From Prochlorococcus sp. AG-347-L02 (lineage in GTDB: Bacteria; Cyanobacteriota; Cyanobacteriia; PCC-6307; Cyanobiaceae), in assembly GCA_003281255.1 (NCBI GenBank), contig QCCL01000006.1, forward strand, positions 1 through 64,000: a DNA stretch of 64,000 nt. The letters run 5' to 3'. The notes beneath the pieces were generated by a model. The model ran no database searches and had not been told where the DNA came from. It saw only the letters and a list, made by a program, of their open reading frames with translations. Position 1 is the stretch's first letter. Each line of letters begins with the position of its first letter. Positions 48,110-58,722 of the stretch are shown in pieces. A program made the translations under genes and the position numbers.

Positions 48110-50419
48110 ATGTCCGAGGCAGCTGCAAATTCAAAAGAAAAAAACGAAATTGAAGTTTCCAAGACTATTTTGCCTGAAAATAAAAAATATGAAAGTGAAT
48201 CTTTGAATTATCAAATAAAAATTCCCGATTGGCTTCTTAAAGATATTCATAATTTTGAAAAATCAAATAAAGAAAATGATGAGAATCAAAACCTTATAGT
48301 AAAGGCTTTTAAACTGGCTTATAAAGCTCATGATGGACAATACCGCGCGAGTGGCGAGCCATACATTATACACCCGGTTGCTGTTGCAAATCTCCTCAAA
48401 GAAATAGGTGCTAGTTCATCTGTTATTGCTGCAGGCCTTTTACATGATGTTGTTGAAGATACTGGCATTGATTTATCCGAAATAGAAACAAATTTTGGAT
48501 TAGAAGTAAAAATACTTGTTGAAGGTGTAACAAAATTAGGAGGCATTCACTTTAACAATAGAACTGAAGCACAAGCTGAAAATCTTAGGAAAATGTTTTT
48601 GGCTATGGCAAGCGATATCAGAGTTGTCTTAGTAAAACTTGCAGATCGACTTCATAACATGAGAACAATTGAATGGCTAAATAATGAAAAAAAACTAAGA
48701 ATAGCGAGAGAAACAAGAGAGATTTATGCACCTTTAGCTAATCGACTAGGAATAAACAGATTTAAATGGGAATTAGAAGATTTAGCTTTTAAATTCCTAG
48801 AGCCTAAAGAATATCAAGATCTTAAAGATCAAATCTCCGTTAAAAGAAGTGACAGAGAAAAAAGATTACAAGTAACTTTGAATCTTATGAAGGAAAACTT
48901 GATTTCAGCAGGTTTGAAAAATATTGAAATAACAGGAAGGCCAAAACATCTTTATGGCATCTGGAGTAAAATGGAAAGACAACAAAAGCATTTTCACGAG
49001 ATTTATGATGTTGCTGCTTTAAGAATCATCGTTGATAATTCAGATAGTTGTTATAGAGCTTTAGCTGTTGTACATGATACTTTCAAACCAATTCCAGGCA
49101 GATTTAAAGATTATATAGGTTTACCAAAACCCAATGGATATCAGTCCTTACATACTTCAGTAATTGGGAGACATCGACCTATTGAAGTACAAATTAGAAC
49201 TACTTCTATGCATCAAATAGCAGAATATGGAATTGCTGCTCATTGGCAATATAAAGAGGGTGGTTCTCCTGCTAAAAGCAATGCTGAAAGATTTAATTGG
49301 CTAAGACAACTAGTCGAATGGCAACAAGAAGGTAATGAAGGTGATCATAATGATTATTTAGCTTCAATTAAAGAAGATTTATTTGATGAAGAAGTATTTG
49401 TAATTACTCCTAAAGGAGATGTTGTTGGTTTAAGAAAAGGATCTACCGCAATAGATTTCGCCTATAGAATTCATTCTGAAGTTGGAAATCACTGTAATGG
49501 GATAAGAATTAATGAAAAGCTTTCTCCATTATCGACAGTACTTCAAAATGGTGACTTCATAGAAATTTTGACAAATAATAATGCCAATCCAAGCTTGGAT
49601 TGGCTTAACTTTGTAGTTACGCCAACTGCTAAAAATAGAATCCGCCAATGGTATAAGAAAAGCCATAGGGATGAGACGATTAAAAGAGGTAGAGATTTAC
49701 TCGAGAAAGAAGTAGGTCGAAATGGTTTTGAAACATTACTTTCTAGTGATGCTATGAAAAAAGTTGCAAATCGATGCAATTTAAAAAATACTGAAGACCT
49801 TCTTGCATCACTTGGTTTTGGTGGTTTAACTTTACATCAAGTATTAAACAGACTAAGAGAAGAAATAAAATTACAGACAGAGGATATTAAAAATGATTCT
49901 GATTCTGAAATAGCAAAATCTCTTAAAGGTAATAGTAATTTATCCACCAATAAACCTTATACAACGACTAAATCACCAATTTCCGGAATAGAAGGTCTTG
50001 ATTACAGAATAGGTAAATGCTGTACCCCGCTTCCAGGTGAGGCTATTATCGGAACTGTCTCGCTCGGCAACCACGGTATAACCATACATAGGGCAGATTG
50101 TGAAAATGTAATGCCAATTCCAATAGAGAGAAGATTACCTGTTGGTTGGAATCAAGAAAATAAAACTGGCGATAATAAGTTCCCAATTCAGCTCCGAATA
50201 GAAGTAATTGATAGAGTTGGAGTACTTAAAGATATTCTTATGCGTTTATCTGATAAAGGTATAAATGTTAGCGATGCCAATGTTAAAACTGCTTATGGCA
50301 AACCAGCCATTATCAATCTCTGCGTAGGTCTAGAAAGTTATAATCAACTTCACAAAACAATTGACCAAATTAAATCAATGGCAGATGTTCTAGATATAGC
50401 CAGAGTTGGACAAAGTTAA
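48110..50419 (+). CDS. spoT: Bifunctional (p)ppGpp synthetase/hydrolase
   Basis: A long RelA/SpoT protein of 769 residues controlling the stringent response. The N-terminal HD hydrolase has AAGLLHDVVEDTG, the synthetase domain has RFKDYIGLPKPNGYQSLHTS, and RFKD is the RXKD form found in bifunctional enzymes. Then come a TGS region (EEVFVITPKGDVVGLRKGSTAIDFAY) and a C-terminal ACT domain (LRIEVIDRVGVLKDIL). It is probably the only long RSH protein here; that is inference. Symbols rel/spoT are used for this class in different genomes. Confidence 0.95.
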   Translation: MSEAAANSKEKNEIEVSKTILPENKKYESESLNYQIKIPDWLLKDIHNFEKSNKENDENQNLIVKAFKLAYKAHDGQYRASGEPYIIHPVAVANLLKEIGASSSVIAAGLLHDVVEDTGIDLSEIETNFGLEVKILVEGVTKLGGIHFNNRTEAQAENLRKMFLAMASDIRVVLVKLADRLHNMRTIEWLNNEKKLRIARETREIYAPLANRLGINRFKWELEDLAFKFLEPKEYQDLKDQISVKRSDREKRLQVTLNLMKENLISAGLKNIEITGRPKHLYGIWSKMERQQKHFHEIYDVAALRIIVDNSDSCYRALAVVHDTFKPIPGRFKDYIGLPKPNGYQSLHTSVIGRHRPIEVQIRTTSMHQIAEYGIAAHWQYKEGGSPAKSNAERFNWLRQLVEWQQEGNEGDHNDYLASIKEDLFDEEVFVITPKGDVVGLRKGSTAIDFAYRIHSEVGNHCNGIRINEKLSPLSTVLQNGDFIEILTNNNANPSLDWLNFVVTPTAKNRIRQWYKKSHRDETIKRGRDLLEKEVGRNGFETLLSSDAMKKVANRCNLKNTEDLLASLGFGGLTLHQVLNRLREEIKLQTEDIKNDSDSEIAKSLKGNSNLSTNKPYTTTKSPISGIEGLDYRIGKCCTPLPGEAIIGTVSLGNHGITIHRADCENVMPIPIERRLPVGWNQENKTGDNKFPIQLRIEVIDRVGVLKDILMRLSDKGINVSDANVKTAYGKPAIINLCVGLESYNQLHKTIDQIKSMADVLDIARVGQS

Positions 50420-50436
50420 TTTAAAACCATAATAAT

Positions 50437-50880
50437 CTATCTTTTAAGTTTTATTTTATAGATCAAGAAAACAATACTGCCGCAAATCAAAGCTAATAAA
50501 AAACCTACACAAGAAGAGCCTAAAAGTAATTTTAGTGAAAAAATTCTACCTTGTTTCCATAAGTCATCAATAACCAAACTTTTTTCAATAATTTCATTAG
50601 AAGAAGTATTAAAAAAAATCGAACCAACTTTATAATTAAAATAATAAAGTGGAATATAAGTAAAGGGGTTGCTGATCCAAGTACCAATTGCAGCTAGAAC
50701 AATATTTCCCTTAGCTAGTTTTGCAAAAAATACTCCTATTAGAGTCTGAAACCCAAAAAAAGGAAAGCAGCCACTAAACACCCCTATAGCTAAACCTTTA
50801 GCATTAAATAAAGGACTTCCATTCTGATTCCTAAATAATGATAGAATTTTCCTATAGGTAATATCTCTTTTAGATCTCAT
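50437..50880 (-). CDS. DUF2062-family membrane protein
   Basis: 147 residues with three hydrophobic segments and the DUF2062 pattern: GLAIGVFSGCFPFFGFQTLIG near residue 30, a GTWISNPFTYIPLYYFNYKVG segment, and a C-terminal SSCVGFLLALICGSIVFLIY. Its function is unknown. It diverges from mnmE with a gap of 65 bases. Confidence 0.88.
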   Translation of the reverse strand: MRSKRDITYRKILSLFRNQNGSPLFNAKGLAIGVFSGCFPFFGFQTLIGVFFAKLAKGNIVLAAIGTWISNPFTYIPLYYFNYKVGSIFFNTSSNEIIEKSLVIDDLWKQGRIFSLKLLLGSSCVGFLLALICGSIVFLIYKIKLKR

Positions 50881-50945
50881 TCAGACAGAAAATTCAAAAT
50901 TAAATTCTTGATAATCTTACTTAATTATCTATAACAAAGCGAGAG

Positions 50946-52328
50946 ATGGATTCGATAGTTACTACAGAAGATACGATAGCTGCAATCGCTTCAGCAATAA
51001 GTATAGGGAAAGGGGGAGTTGCGATAATTAGAGTATCAGGGAAAGACTCAATAAATTCTTGCAAAAAGATTGTTCAAACTAAATCAAAATATGCATGGGA
51101 ATCACATAGAGTTTTTCACGGTTTTATTAAGGAAAATAAACTAAATAAATTTATAGATGAGGTTTTAATTTTAGTAATGAAATCACCAAATAGCCTTACA
51201 GGAGAGGATGTAGTTGAACTACATTGCCATGGAGGAATTATCTTAGTAAATAAAGTTCTCAAGATATTATTATCAAGTAATACCAGAGTTAGACTTGCAA
51301 ATCCAGGAGAATTTAGTCAAAGAGCTTTTCTAAATGGGAAAATAGACCTTACTCAAGCCGAGTCAATTAATCAATTAATTAACGCAAGCAATCTCAGATC
51401 AGCAGAGTTAGCTTTTAGCGGGGTTCAAGGAGAAATAAAGAGAAAAATTGATGATATTAAAAAAGATCTTATAAATCAACTTTGTGAGATTGAAGCAAGG
51501 GTTGATTTTGAAGAAGACTTCACAGATTTTGATTACACCAAATACTTAAAAAACATTAAAAAAGTGAAAGAAAAAATAGAATTACTTATAGAAAATTCAA
51601 AAAGAAATTCATATATTCATAATGGAATATCCATTGCGCTTATAGGTAAAACAAATGTTGGCAAAAGTTCTTTACTAAATTTGCTTGCAAAAAAAGAGAA
51701 AGCAATCGTAACTAATATTCCTGGAACTACAAGAGATATTATTGAAGCGAATTTAACTATTAATGACATCCCAATGAAAATAATTGATACTGCTGGCATA
51801 AGAGAAACTCATGAACAAATTGAGAGTATTGGAATTAAAAAAAGTTTTGGGACAATTAAAGAGTCAGATTTTATAATTTATATTTATAGTCTTGAAGAAG
51901 GATTTAATGAAGAAGACAAAAAAATTATAAAAGGAATCCCCAAAGAAAAATTAATTACTATTGTGGGTAATAAAAAAGATTTAATTGACTCTAAAAATAT
52001 TAATTCAAATAAGTTAAAAAACACAATTCTTATGAGCATTAAAAATAAATATGGTGAAAGATTATTAATCGACACAATCATAAAAAAATGCGGTTTAAAA
52101 CAATTAGAAAATATCAATATATTTTTAAACGAAAGACATCTAACGAATTTGTCTGCATGCCTATCTAATCTAAATGATACTGATGTAATAGTTAAAAATA
52201 GATTGCCATTTGATTTGTTATCAATAGAACTTAGAGATGGTATTCAAAACTTATCTAAAATAACTGGTCAAGAATTAACAGAAGAGCTTCTAGATAATAT
52301 TTTTTCTAAGTTTTGTATTGGTAAATAA
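50946..52328 (+). CDS. mnmE: tRNA modification GTPase MnmE
   Basis: With MnmG, adds the carboxymethylaminomethyl group to wobble uridines of some tRNAs. 460 residues: an N-terminal folate-binding domain ([25 protein letters not shown]), a helical domain with an inserted G domain (G1 [10 protein letters not shown]2/G3 PGTTRD and DTAGIRE, G4 GNKKDL), and the C-terminal FCIGK motif with its conserved cysteine. mnmG is not in the window. Confidence 0.97.
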   Translation: MDSIVTTEDTIAAIASAISIGKGGVAIIRVSGKDSINSCKKIVQTKSKYAWESHRVFHGFIKENKLNKFIDEVLILVMKSPNSLTGEDVVELHCHGGIILVNKVLKILLSSNTRVRLANPGEFSQRAFLNGKIDLTQAESINQLINASNLRSAELAFSGVQGEIKRKIDDIKKDLINQLCEIEARVDFEEDFTDFDYTKYLKNIKKVKEKIELLIENSKRNSYIHNGISIALIGKTNVGKSSLLNLLAKKEKAIVTNIPGTTRDIIEANLTINDIPMKIIDTAGIRETHEQIESIGIKKSFGTIKESDFIIYIYSLEEGFNEEDKKIIKGIPKEKLITIVGNKKDLIDSKNINSNKLKNTILMSIKNKYGERLLIDTIIKKCGLKQLENINIFLNERHLTNLSACLSNLNDTDVIVKNRLPFDLLSIELRDGIQNLSKITGQELTEELLDNIFSKFCIGK

Positions 52329-52405
52329 ATTTGAGTTAAATTACATAGTGATTTATAGTTAATTCTCTAACTTCAGTTGATTTTTATTAATTATTTTTTA
52401 GTTTA

Positions 52406-53272
52406 GTGGATCTGAATACTCCAACAATAAATAAGATCATTGATAATTGGATCGATGAAGATATAGGTAGGGGAGATCTAACAAGTTCCTCAATAACAGA
52501 AGAGAATGGTAATGCATATTGGATTGCAAAAGAGGAGGGTATTTTTTGTGGGGTTGAGATTATTAAAGAAATTTTTAAAAAAATTGATTTGAAAATCAAT
52601 CCAAAATTCAATATCTCTGATGGAGATAAATTTTTTAAAGATCAAAAACTCTTAGAAATATATGGACCTCCAAAAAGTTTACTCGCTAGTGAAAGGATCT
52701 GCTTAAATATAGCGATGCATTTATCTGGAATATCAACATATACAAAAAATCTTGTAGATAAGTTAGAAGGCACAAATATAAAATTAGCAGATACTAGAAA
52801 AACTACTCCTGGCTTAAGAATATTTGAAAAATATGCATTCAAATGCGGAGGTGGAGTTAATCATAGAATGGGATTATATGATGCGGCTATGATAAAAGAA
52901 AATCATATTGCATGGACAAATAATCTTAAGAATGCAGTACAGAAAATTCGCCTAAATTCGCCTTTTACAACTCATATCATAATTGAAGCTGAGAATATCG
53001 AACAGGCAAAAGAAGCAGTATTAGCAGGAGCAGATAGTGTCTTATTAGATGAACTTAGTCCTGAAATAATCAAAAAAAACGTTCAAGAATTAAGAGATTT
53101 ATCTATTAATAGCTTAAAAAAAGAAGTTAATAAAAATTTGATAATAGAAGTTTCTGGAATAAAACCTGAAGAAATTAGTAAATATCTTATAAAAGGTATT
53201 GATTTGATTTCAACAAGTTCTTCAATTACCAAAAGTGATTGGATTGATTTAAGTATGCGTTATATTAATTAA
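52406..53272 (+). CDS. nadC: Nicotinate-nucleotide pyrophosphorylase (quinolinate phosphoribosyltransferase)
   Basis: Makes nicotinate mononucleotide from quinolinate and PRPP in de novo NAD synthesis. 288 residues from a GTG start, with the DIGRGDLTSS N-terminus, the ADTRKTTPGLRIFEKYA loop, the central HRMGLYDAAMIKENHI, and IEAENIEQAKEAVLAGADSVLLD-like C-terminal phosphate-binding sequence. It lies 77 bases after mnmE and 27 before argS on the same strand. Confidence 0.95.
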   Translation: MDLNTPTINKIIDNWIDEDIGRGDLTSSSITEENGNAYWIAKEEGIFCGVEIIKEIFKKIDLKINPKFNISDGDKFFKDQKLLEIYGPPKSLLASERICLNIAMHLSGISTYTKNLVDKLEGTNIKLADTRKTTPGLRIFEKYAFKCGGGVNHRMGLYDAAMIKENHIAWTNNLKNAVQKIRLNSPFTTHIIIEAENIEQAKEAVLAGADSVLLDELSPEIIKKNVQELRDLSINSLKKEVNKNLIIEVSGIKPEEISKYLIKGIDLISTSSSITKSDWIDLSMRYIN

Positions 53273-53299
53273 TCATATAGATAAATAATTGAATAAATA

Positions 53300-55114
53300 A
53301 TGCTAATCATTTTTAAAGAATTAAAAAATAACTTTGAACAATCTCTTTTAGATAGTCTTAAAAAAAATGATAAAGAAAGAGAGTTCGAAATTCTTAGAAA
53401 AAATTTAATTACACAATCATCAAAAGAGGAATTTGGTGATTATCAATGTAATGTTTGTTTAAGTTTATCTAAAATATATAAAAAGAATCCAAGAGATATT
53501 TCTAATGATTTTATTAACCTTTTAAATAAAAATAAAAGCATATCACAATTATGTAAAAGTCTAGAAATAGCTGGACCTGGATTTATAAATATAAAATTAA
53601 AAGATGAAGTTCTCATAAATGAAATTAAATCAAATATTGAATGCCAAAGAGCTGGAGTACCTCAAATTAAAAAAGATTTAGATAGTGTTTTGTCAAATAA
53701 GGTTATTGTAGATTTTTCTAGTCCTAATATTGCTAAAGAAATGCATGTAGGGCATTTACGATCAACAATAATAGGAGATTCAATATCCAGAATTTTCGAG
53801 TTAAGAGGTTATCAAGTATTAAGACTAAATCATGTTGGCGATTGGGGAACGCAATTTGGAATGCTTATTACTCAGCTCAAAGATTTATATTCAAATGATT
53901 TAGAAGAGATAGGGAACATTAAGATAAGTGATCTAGTTGAATTTTATAAAGAATCAAAAAAAAGATTTGATAATGAATTTGAATTTCAAAAAAGATCTAG
54001 AGAAGAAGTAGTTAAGTTACAAAGTGGAGATATTAAATCAATTAAAGCTTGGAAATTATTATGTGATCAATCTAGAAAAGAATTTGATGAAATCTATAAA
54101 AATTTAAAAATAAAAATAGAAGAAAGAGGTGAATCTTTTTATAATCCCTTCTTAAAATCAGTTATTGAGGATTTGAATTCTAAAAAAATATTAGTAGAAG
54201 ATCAAGGAGCAAAATGTGTATTTTTAGATGGGATGACTAATAAAGAAGGTAAACCTTTACCGCTAATTATTCAAAAAAAAGATGGAGGTTTTAACTATGC
54301 CACCACAGATCTTGCCGCTATAAGATACCGATTCAATAAAGCTCCTAATGGTGACGATGCTTCAAGAATTATTTATGTAACTGATCATGGACAAGCAAAT
54401 CATTTTGCTGGAGTTTTTCAAGTTGCAAAAAAAGCAAAATGGATCCCAGAGAAGTGTCAAGTAGACCATGTCCCTTTTGGATTAGTTCAAGGCATTGATG
54501 GCAAAAAACTAAAGACAAGAGAAGGTGAAACAATACGTCTAAAAGATTTATTAAAAGAAGCGGTTAGAAGAGCAAAAAAAGATTTATTGAAAAGATTAGA
54601 AGATGAAGATCGATACGAGACCGAAGAATTTATTGCAAATACTTCAAGAATTATTGGATTAGGAGCTGTTAAGTATGCAGATTTAAGTCAAAATAGGATT
54701 ACTAATTATCAATTTAGTTTTGATAAAATGCTTTCTCTTAATGGAAATACTGCTCCATATTTGTTATATACACTTGTAAGAATTTCAGGAATTAAAAGAA
54801 AAAATGATTTTGTTTATAACTCTAAAGATTACAAAAACATAAATTATGAACATAAATCTGAGTGGAAACTTATAAGAAAATTACTTAGGTTTGATGAAGT
54901 GATAATCTCTATCGAAAAAGACTTAATGCCAAATAGACTATGCAATTATCTGTTCGAGCTATGTCAAACTTTTAATAGATTCTATGATCAAGTTCCAATT
55001 CTCAAAGAAGAAAAAAATATAAAAATTTCTAGACTTAATTTATGTGACCTAACTGCAAAAACACTAAAATTAAGTTTAGATCTTCTAGGAATTGAAACTT
55101 TAGAAAGAATGTAA
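53300..55114 (+). CDS. argS: Arginyl-tRNA synthetase
   Basis: Charges tRNA-Arg. A class I enzyme of 604 residues. The HIGH motif is HVGH in [17 protein letters not shown] (about residue 149), then FDNEFEFQ and the long catalytic region with TDHGQANHF and [14 protein letters not shown]. The C-terminal DALR-type anticodon domain ends ETLERM. KMSKS is replaced, as in most ArgRS. Its stop and the hisC-like start overlap by one base. Confidence 0.97.
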   Translation: MLIIFKELKNNFEQSLLDSLKKNDKEREFEILRKNLITQSSKEEFGDYQCNVCLSLSKIYKKNPRDISNDFINLLNKNKSISQLCKSLEIAGPGFINIKLKDEVLINEIKSNIECQRAGVPQIKKDLDSVLSNKVIVDFSSPNIAKEMHVGHLRSTIIGDSISRIFELRGYQVLRLNHVGDWGTQFGMLITQLKDLYSNDLEEIGNIKISDLVEFYKESKKRFDNEFEFQKRSREEVVKLQSGDIKSIKAWKLLCDQSRKEFDEIYKNLKIKIEERGESFYNPFLKSVIEDLNSKKILVEDQGAKCVFLDGMTNKEGKPLPLIIQKKDGGFNYATTDLAAIRYRFNKAPNGDDASRIIYVTDHGQANHFAGVFQVAKKAKWIPEKCQVDHVPFGLVQGIDGKKLKTREGETIRLKDLLKEAVRRAKKDLLKRLEDEDRYETEEFIANTSRIIGLGAVKYADLSQNRITNYQFSFDKMLSLNGNTAPYLLYTLVRISGIKRKNDFVYNSKDYKNINYEHKSEWKLIRKLLRFDEVIISIEKDLMPNRLCNYLFELCQTFNRFYDQVPILKEEKNIKISRLNLCDLTAKTLKLSLDLLGIETLERM

Positions 55115-56223
55115 TGAATGATTTTGATCCATCAAATAATCTTTTCCCAAAACCAAGAGAAGAAATAATAAATATGCAGTCTTACTCTGCACCTTTAGAA
55201 AATAGAAGAAATTTACTCCGCTTAGACTTTAATGAAAATACTTTAGGTCCAAGTTCGAAGGTTTTAGAAGCATTGCAAGCGATAAAATTAGATGAAATTT
55301 CAATTTATCCAGAATATAATTTTTTAAAAAAATTTTTAAGTGATCAATATCTTGATTCAAGAAAATTTGATAATGATGAAATTGGAATTTTCAATGGAGC
55401 AGATGCAGCAATAAATGCAATTTTCAATTGCTTTGGAGAAAAAGGTCAAATATTTCTAACAACAAATCCAACTTTTGGTTACTATTCTCCTTGTGCAGAA
55501 ATGCGAGGAATGAAGAAAATAAGCTGTTCTTACGTTGGTGAAAATTTTCTATTCCCTATCGAAGAATTTAGGGAAAAAATAATAAAGCATAATCCAAATT
55601 TAATATTTATTTGTAATCCAAATAATCCAACAGGTACGGTTTTAAGCTCTGAAGAAATAATTAACTTAGCTAATATCAATTCCGATTCATTAATAGTTGT
55701 TGATGAACTATATGAAAAATTTAGTGGGGATAGTCTTCTTGAATCGATAGATTTTGAAAAGAATAAAAACATAATAATAATCCAATCTCTTTCAAAAACT
55801 GCAGGTTTAGCTGGTTTAAGAATAGGTTTTACTTTTGGCAATAAAAGTTTAATTCAGTATATTAATAAAGTAACAGGACCATATGATGTAAATAGCTTTG
55901 CTATCACAGCAGCATTAGCAGCACTTAAAGACAAATCATATATTGATAATTATGTTTTAGAGGTTAAAAAAGCAAGAAAATGGATTTTAAATAAATTTAA
56001 ATCAACAAAAATCAGAACTCACTTTAGTGGAGGTAATTATTTCTTAATTTGGCCCAAAAAAGATCCTAAAATTTTAATACAACAGATGAAAGAAAAAGGT
56101 ATTCTTATTAGAAGTATGGAAAACAAAAAAGATATTGACAAGTCAATTAGGGTTAGTATTGGAACTAGAGAACAAATGATTTTTTTCTGGGACAATTACA
56201 AGATCATAGATTTAATAAATTAA
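55114..56223 (+). CDS. hisC: Histidinol-phosphate aminotransferase-like PLP enzyme
   Basis: Fold-type I aminotransferase of 369 residues. The HisC-type region LRLDFNENTLGPSSKVLEAL is near the N-terminus, then ICNPNNPTGT and the PLP lysine in SLSKTAGLAGLRIGF. The C-terminal RVSIGTREQMIFF is typical. It most likely takes part in histidine synthesis, but the sequence cannot fully exclude another transaminase, and a CobC/CobD-like relative is at 40 kb. It follows argS with a one-base overlap and converges on the MBL gene with a 4-base overlap. Confidence 0.85.
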   Translation: MNDFDPSNNLFPKPREEIINMQSYSAPLENRRNLLRLDFNENTLGPSSKVLEALQAIKLDEISIYPEYNFLKKFLSDQYLDSRKFDNDEIGIFNGADAAINAIFNCFGEKGQIFLTTNPTFGYYSPCAEMRGMKKISCSYVGENFLFPIEEFREKIIKHNPNLIFICNPNNPTGTVLSSEEIINLANINSDSLIVVDELYEKFSGDSLLESIDFEKNKNIIIIQSLSKTAGLAGLRIGFTFGNKSLIQYINKVTGPYDVNSFAITAALAALKDKSYIDNYVLEVKKARKWILNKFKSTKIRTHFSGGNYFLIWPKKDPKILIQQMKEKGILIRSMENKKDIDKSIRVSIGTREQMIFFWDNYKIIDLIN

Positions 56224-56945
56224 TTACTAAAAATATAAATTGTTTTTTGATCGATTCTTTTAGGTTTTATTTGCAAATCTTTTCCAACATAATTTACTTT
56301 AAAATCTTTCATATTTTCTATAAATAAATCAGCATTTGAAAAATCACATTCTTTATTAATTTGTTCGCCAAGTGCAAAGTGTACAGGAATAACTAAATTA
56401 GGTTTTAAGATCTTAACTATTCTTGAGGCTTCTTCTCCATCGTAAGATTTTATTCCTCCTCCAATTGAAATAAATAAGATATCTGGGCGAGACAAAACAA
56501 TTTGACTATTAATATCAATATCACCAGCTGCTCCTCCCATATGCACAATTTTAAGATCATTCTGCTTCCAACTCCAAACAGTTGCCATACCAAATCTTCT
56601 TCCTTCTACTCTGTCATGTGGAACAGAAATTCCATTTAATAAAATATCCTCAAATTGATAGATTCCAGGCTCAACAAACATTAATTGATCATTTGGGTTA
56701 TATCCCTCATCTGGAAGCCTAGAACTAGCCAAAATAAAATCTACCTTGACTTCATTTGGCTCCTTAAAATTTTTTGCACAACCTATTGCTTTAAAGGGAT
56801 TAATAAGTATCGAATTTTCTGCACTATTAATTAAAAAACTACTATGTCCCAAACTTTTTATTTCTAAATTCCTTGCCAGTAATGAGGTAGGTAAAAAAGA
56901 GCTAAATAATATAAAAAAGAAAAATTTCTTAATTTTAGAAATCAT
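56220..56945 (-). CDS. Exported metallo-beta-lactamase-fold protein lacking the canonical metal motif
   Basis: 241 residues with an N-terminal export signal (FFFFILFSSFLPTSLLA, cleavage near residue 24). The MBL-fold core is visible as SLGHSSFLI, the HMGG loop (H135) and PVHFALG near the end. The HxHxDH zinc motif expected near residues 73-81 reads ASSRLPDEG, so several ligands are lost. It may be inactive or use another chemistry. It ends in overlap with hisC and lies just after trpG/pabA. Confidence 0.85.
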   Translation of the reverse strand: MISKIKKFFFFILFSSFLPTSLLARNLEIKSLGHSSFLINSAENSILINPFKAIGCAKNFKEPNEVKVDFILASSRLPDEGYNPNDQLMFVEPGIYQFEDILLNGISVPHDRVEGRRFGMATVWSWKQNDLKIVHMGGAAGDIDINSQIVLSRPDILFISIGGGIKSYDGEEASRIVKILKPNLVIPVHFALGEQINKECDFSNADLFIENMKDFKVNYVGKDLQIKPKRIDQKTIYIFSN

Positions 56946-56964
56946 AATAATAATTTTTTTTATT

Positions 56965-57561
56965 TTACGTTTGTTCAGCCATTTTTAGAAAATTACTAAT
57001 TAATTTATGACCAAATTGTGTCAATACACTTTCAGGATGGAACTGTACCCCATGTAAATGTTTATATTCTTTGTGAGAGATAGCCATAATAGTTGAGTCT
57101 TCTAAAGTCGCAGTTATCTCGAAACAAGATGGTAAAGAACTTGAATCAACTATAAGACTATGATATCTAGTAGCCACAAACGGAGTCTCAATATCTTTAA
57201 ACAATCCCTGTTGATTATGAAATATTTTGGATGTCTTACCATGCATAAGTTCTTTCCCAACTACAACCTTACCTCCAAAAGCTTGGGCCAAAGCTTGATG
57301 ACCTAAACAAACTCCCAATGTGGGAATATTTTTAGATAATTTTTTTAGTATTGGGAGACAAATTCCAGATTGATCTGGATTACCAGGACCTGGAGATAAT
57401 AGGATAGCACAAGGATTTAGTTTGATAATTTCTTCTAAAGTAATTTCATCATTTCTTTTAACTATTAATTCTTTAGTTATTTCATGTTCTACTGAAAGTT
57501 CTCCTAAATATTGAACGAGGTTATAAGTAAAACTATCGTAATTATCAATAACAAGAAACAT
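56965..57561 (-). CDS. trpG: Glutamine amidotransferase subunit of anthranilate/PABA synthase
   Basis: A class I glutamine amidotransferase of 198 residues that gives ammonia to an anthranilate or aminodeoxychorismate synthase. The catalytic cysteine is in GVCLGHQALAQAFGG (about residue 80), and the histidine/glutamate pair in LHGVQFHPESVLT. The N-terminal LVIDNYDSFTYNLVQYLGEL and LSPGPGNPDQSG loops are typical. In many cyanobacteria one such subunit serves both pathways, so trpG and pabA cannot be separated here. It is first in a run shared with the MBL gene. Confidence 0.93.
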   Translation of the reverse strand: MFLVIDNYDSFTYNLVQYLGELSVEHEITKELIVKRNDEITLEEIIKLNPCAILLSPGPGNPDQSGICLPILKKLSKNIPTLGVCLGHQALAQAFGGKVVVGKELMHGKTSKIFHNQQGLFKDIETPFVATRYHSLIVDSSSLPSCFEITATLEDSTIMAISHKEYKHLHGVQFHPESVLTQFGHKLISNFLKMAEQT

Positions 57562-57573
57562 TTTTATATTAAT

Positions 57574-57984
57574 TTAAAATAACAACTTTATTTTAGGAAC
57601 AAAGATATATACAGCAATAATAACAGAATTAATGGATGCTAATAATACTGCTCCTGCAGAAGTATCTTTTGAAATTTTAGCCAAACTACTAAATTTTTTT
57701 TTCACTACTAAATCAACTATTGATTCAATAGATGTATTTAATATTTCCAATATTAAAACAGACATAATTGTGGCAATCAGAATTACATAATTACTTGTAC
57801 TAATTTGAAGTAAAAAACCAATCATTAAAGTCGTAATTGCAAAAATTAATTGAATTTTAAAATTTCTTGAAGTTTTTAATACGTAACTAATTCCATTGAA
57901 AGCATACTTAAAACTCATTAATACATGACTTGAAGTTTTGTAGGATTCTTTTCTATTTTCTAAAGATTTTATTTTTTTTTCCAT
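57574..57984 (-). CDS. dgkA: Diacylglycerol/undecaprenol kinase DgkA
   Basis: A 136-residue membrane kinase of the DgkA family, which phosphorylates diacylglycerol or undecaprenol. The signature LEILNTSIESIVDLV is present, and three hydrophobic segments fit the family (about residues 43-60, 65-82, 113-130). It sits between ybeY and trpG in a minus-strand run with 6- and 12-base gaps. Confidence 0.93.
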   Translation of the reverse strand: MEKKIKSLENRKESYKTSSHVLMSFKYAFNGISYVLKTSRNFKIQLIFAITTLMIGFLLQISTSNYVILIATIMSVLILEILNTSIESIVDLVVKKKFSSLAKISKDTSAGAVLLASINSVIIAVYIFVPKIKLLF

Positions 57985-57990
57985 AGATTT

Positions 57991-58530
57991 TTAATCTAAT
58001 CGAGTAATTAAATATTCCTGAAAATTTAACATATTTTCTAAATCATTATCATTATTATGTTCCCATCCCAAAAGATGCAAAAATCCATGACTAGCCAACC
58101 AGAGCATCTCTCTATGGATTGAATGTTTATATTCATAAGATTGCTCAAGTGCCATCTCTAATGATATAAAAATATCTCCCAACTCTATTTGATCTAAATT
58201 ATTTATAGATTCATCAGAAATAATTGGAAAAGATAGAACATCAGTTGGCCCATTTTTTTGCATCCACTTCTTATTCATAGAAGCAATTTCTTGATTAGAT
58301 ATTATCTGTAAGCCTAAAGAAAAAGATTTTTTTCCAATAATAAAATTTGGCAATTCATAATCGTCTTTTTTTAATATTGTATTAATCCAAGATAAAAACA
58401 CTTTCTCCCAAAAAATAGATTCAAAAATTAACTTAGTTTTAGTATCTTTTAAATTATTTGAAAATTGAGAAAAATCATTACATTGAAAAACTAAATCTAA
58501 ATTTATTTGAGAAATAATTTTTTCTTTCAT
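57991..58530 (-). CDS. ybeY: Endoribonuclease YbeY (rRNA maturation factor)
   Basis: Metal-dependent endoribonuclease acting in 16S rRNA maturation and quality control. 179 residues with the zinc motif [11 protein letters not shown], and TDVLSFPI before it. The last histidine arm is WEHNND. It is 6 bases upstream of dgkA, a pairing often seen in bacteria. Normal length for the family. Confidence 0.95.
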   Translation of the reverse strand: MKEKIISQINLDLVFQCNDFSQFSNNLKDTKTKLIFESIFWEKVFLSWINTILKKDDYELPNFIIGKKSFSLGLQIISNQEIASMNKKWMQKNGPTDVLSFPIISDESINNLDQIELGDIFISLEMALEQSYEYKHSIHREMLWLASHGFLHLLGWEHNNDNDLENMLNFQEYLITRLD

Positions 58531-58536
58531 ACATTC

Positions 58537-58719
58537 TTATACAGGAATATTGGGCTTACCTATTGTTGCAACAAGTATTAAAATCCCAATTAAAATTAGA
58601 AAGGTTATTGAAAAATGAGAAATACTTTTTGAACCCTTCCTTACCATATTTCTCATAGCAAGCTTTATAAAGCTTGGAGGAGAAACTTTTTTTTCTAAAT
58701 TTTCGTTTTTATTTGCCAT
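58537..58719 (-). CDS. DUF3285-family small membrane protein
   Basis: 60 residues with the cyanobacterial DUF3285 pattern: PPSFIKLAMRNMVRKGSKSI followed by one membrane helix (ISHFSITFLILIGILILVATIG). Its function is unknown. It lies between prfB and ybeY with gaps of 3 and 6 bases, so it belongs to their operon. The charged N-terminal tail is lysine- and asparagine-rich. Confidence 0.88.
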   Translation of the reverse strand: MANKNENLEKKVSPPSFIKLAMRNMVRKGSKSISHFSITFLILIGILILVATIGKPNIPV

Positions 58720-58722
58720 TAG

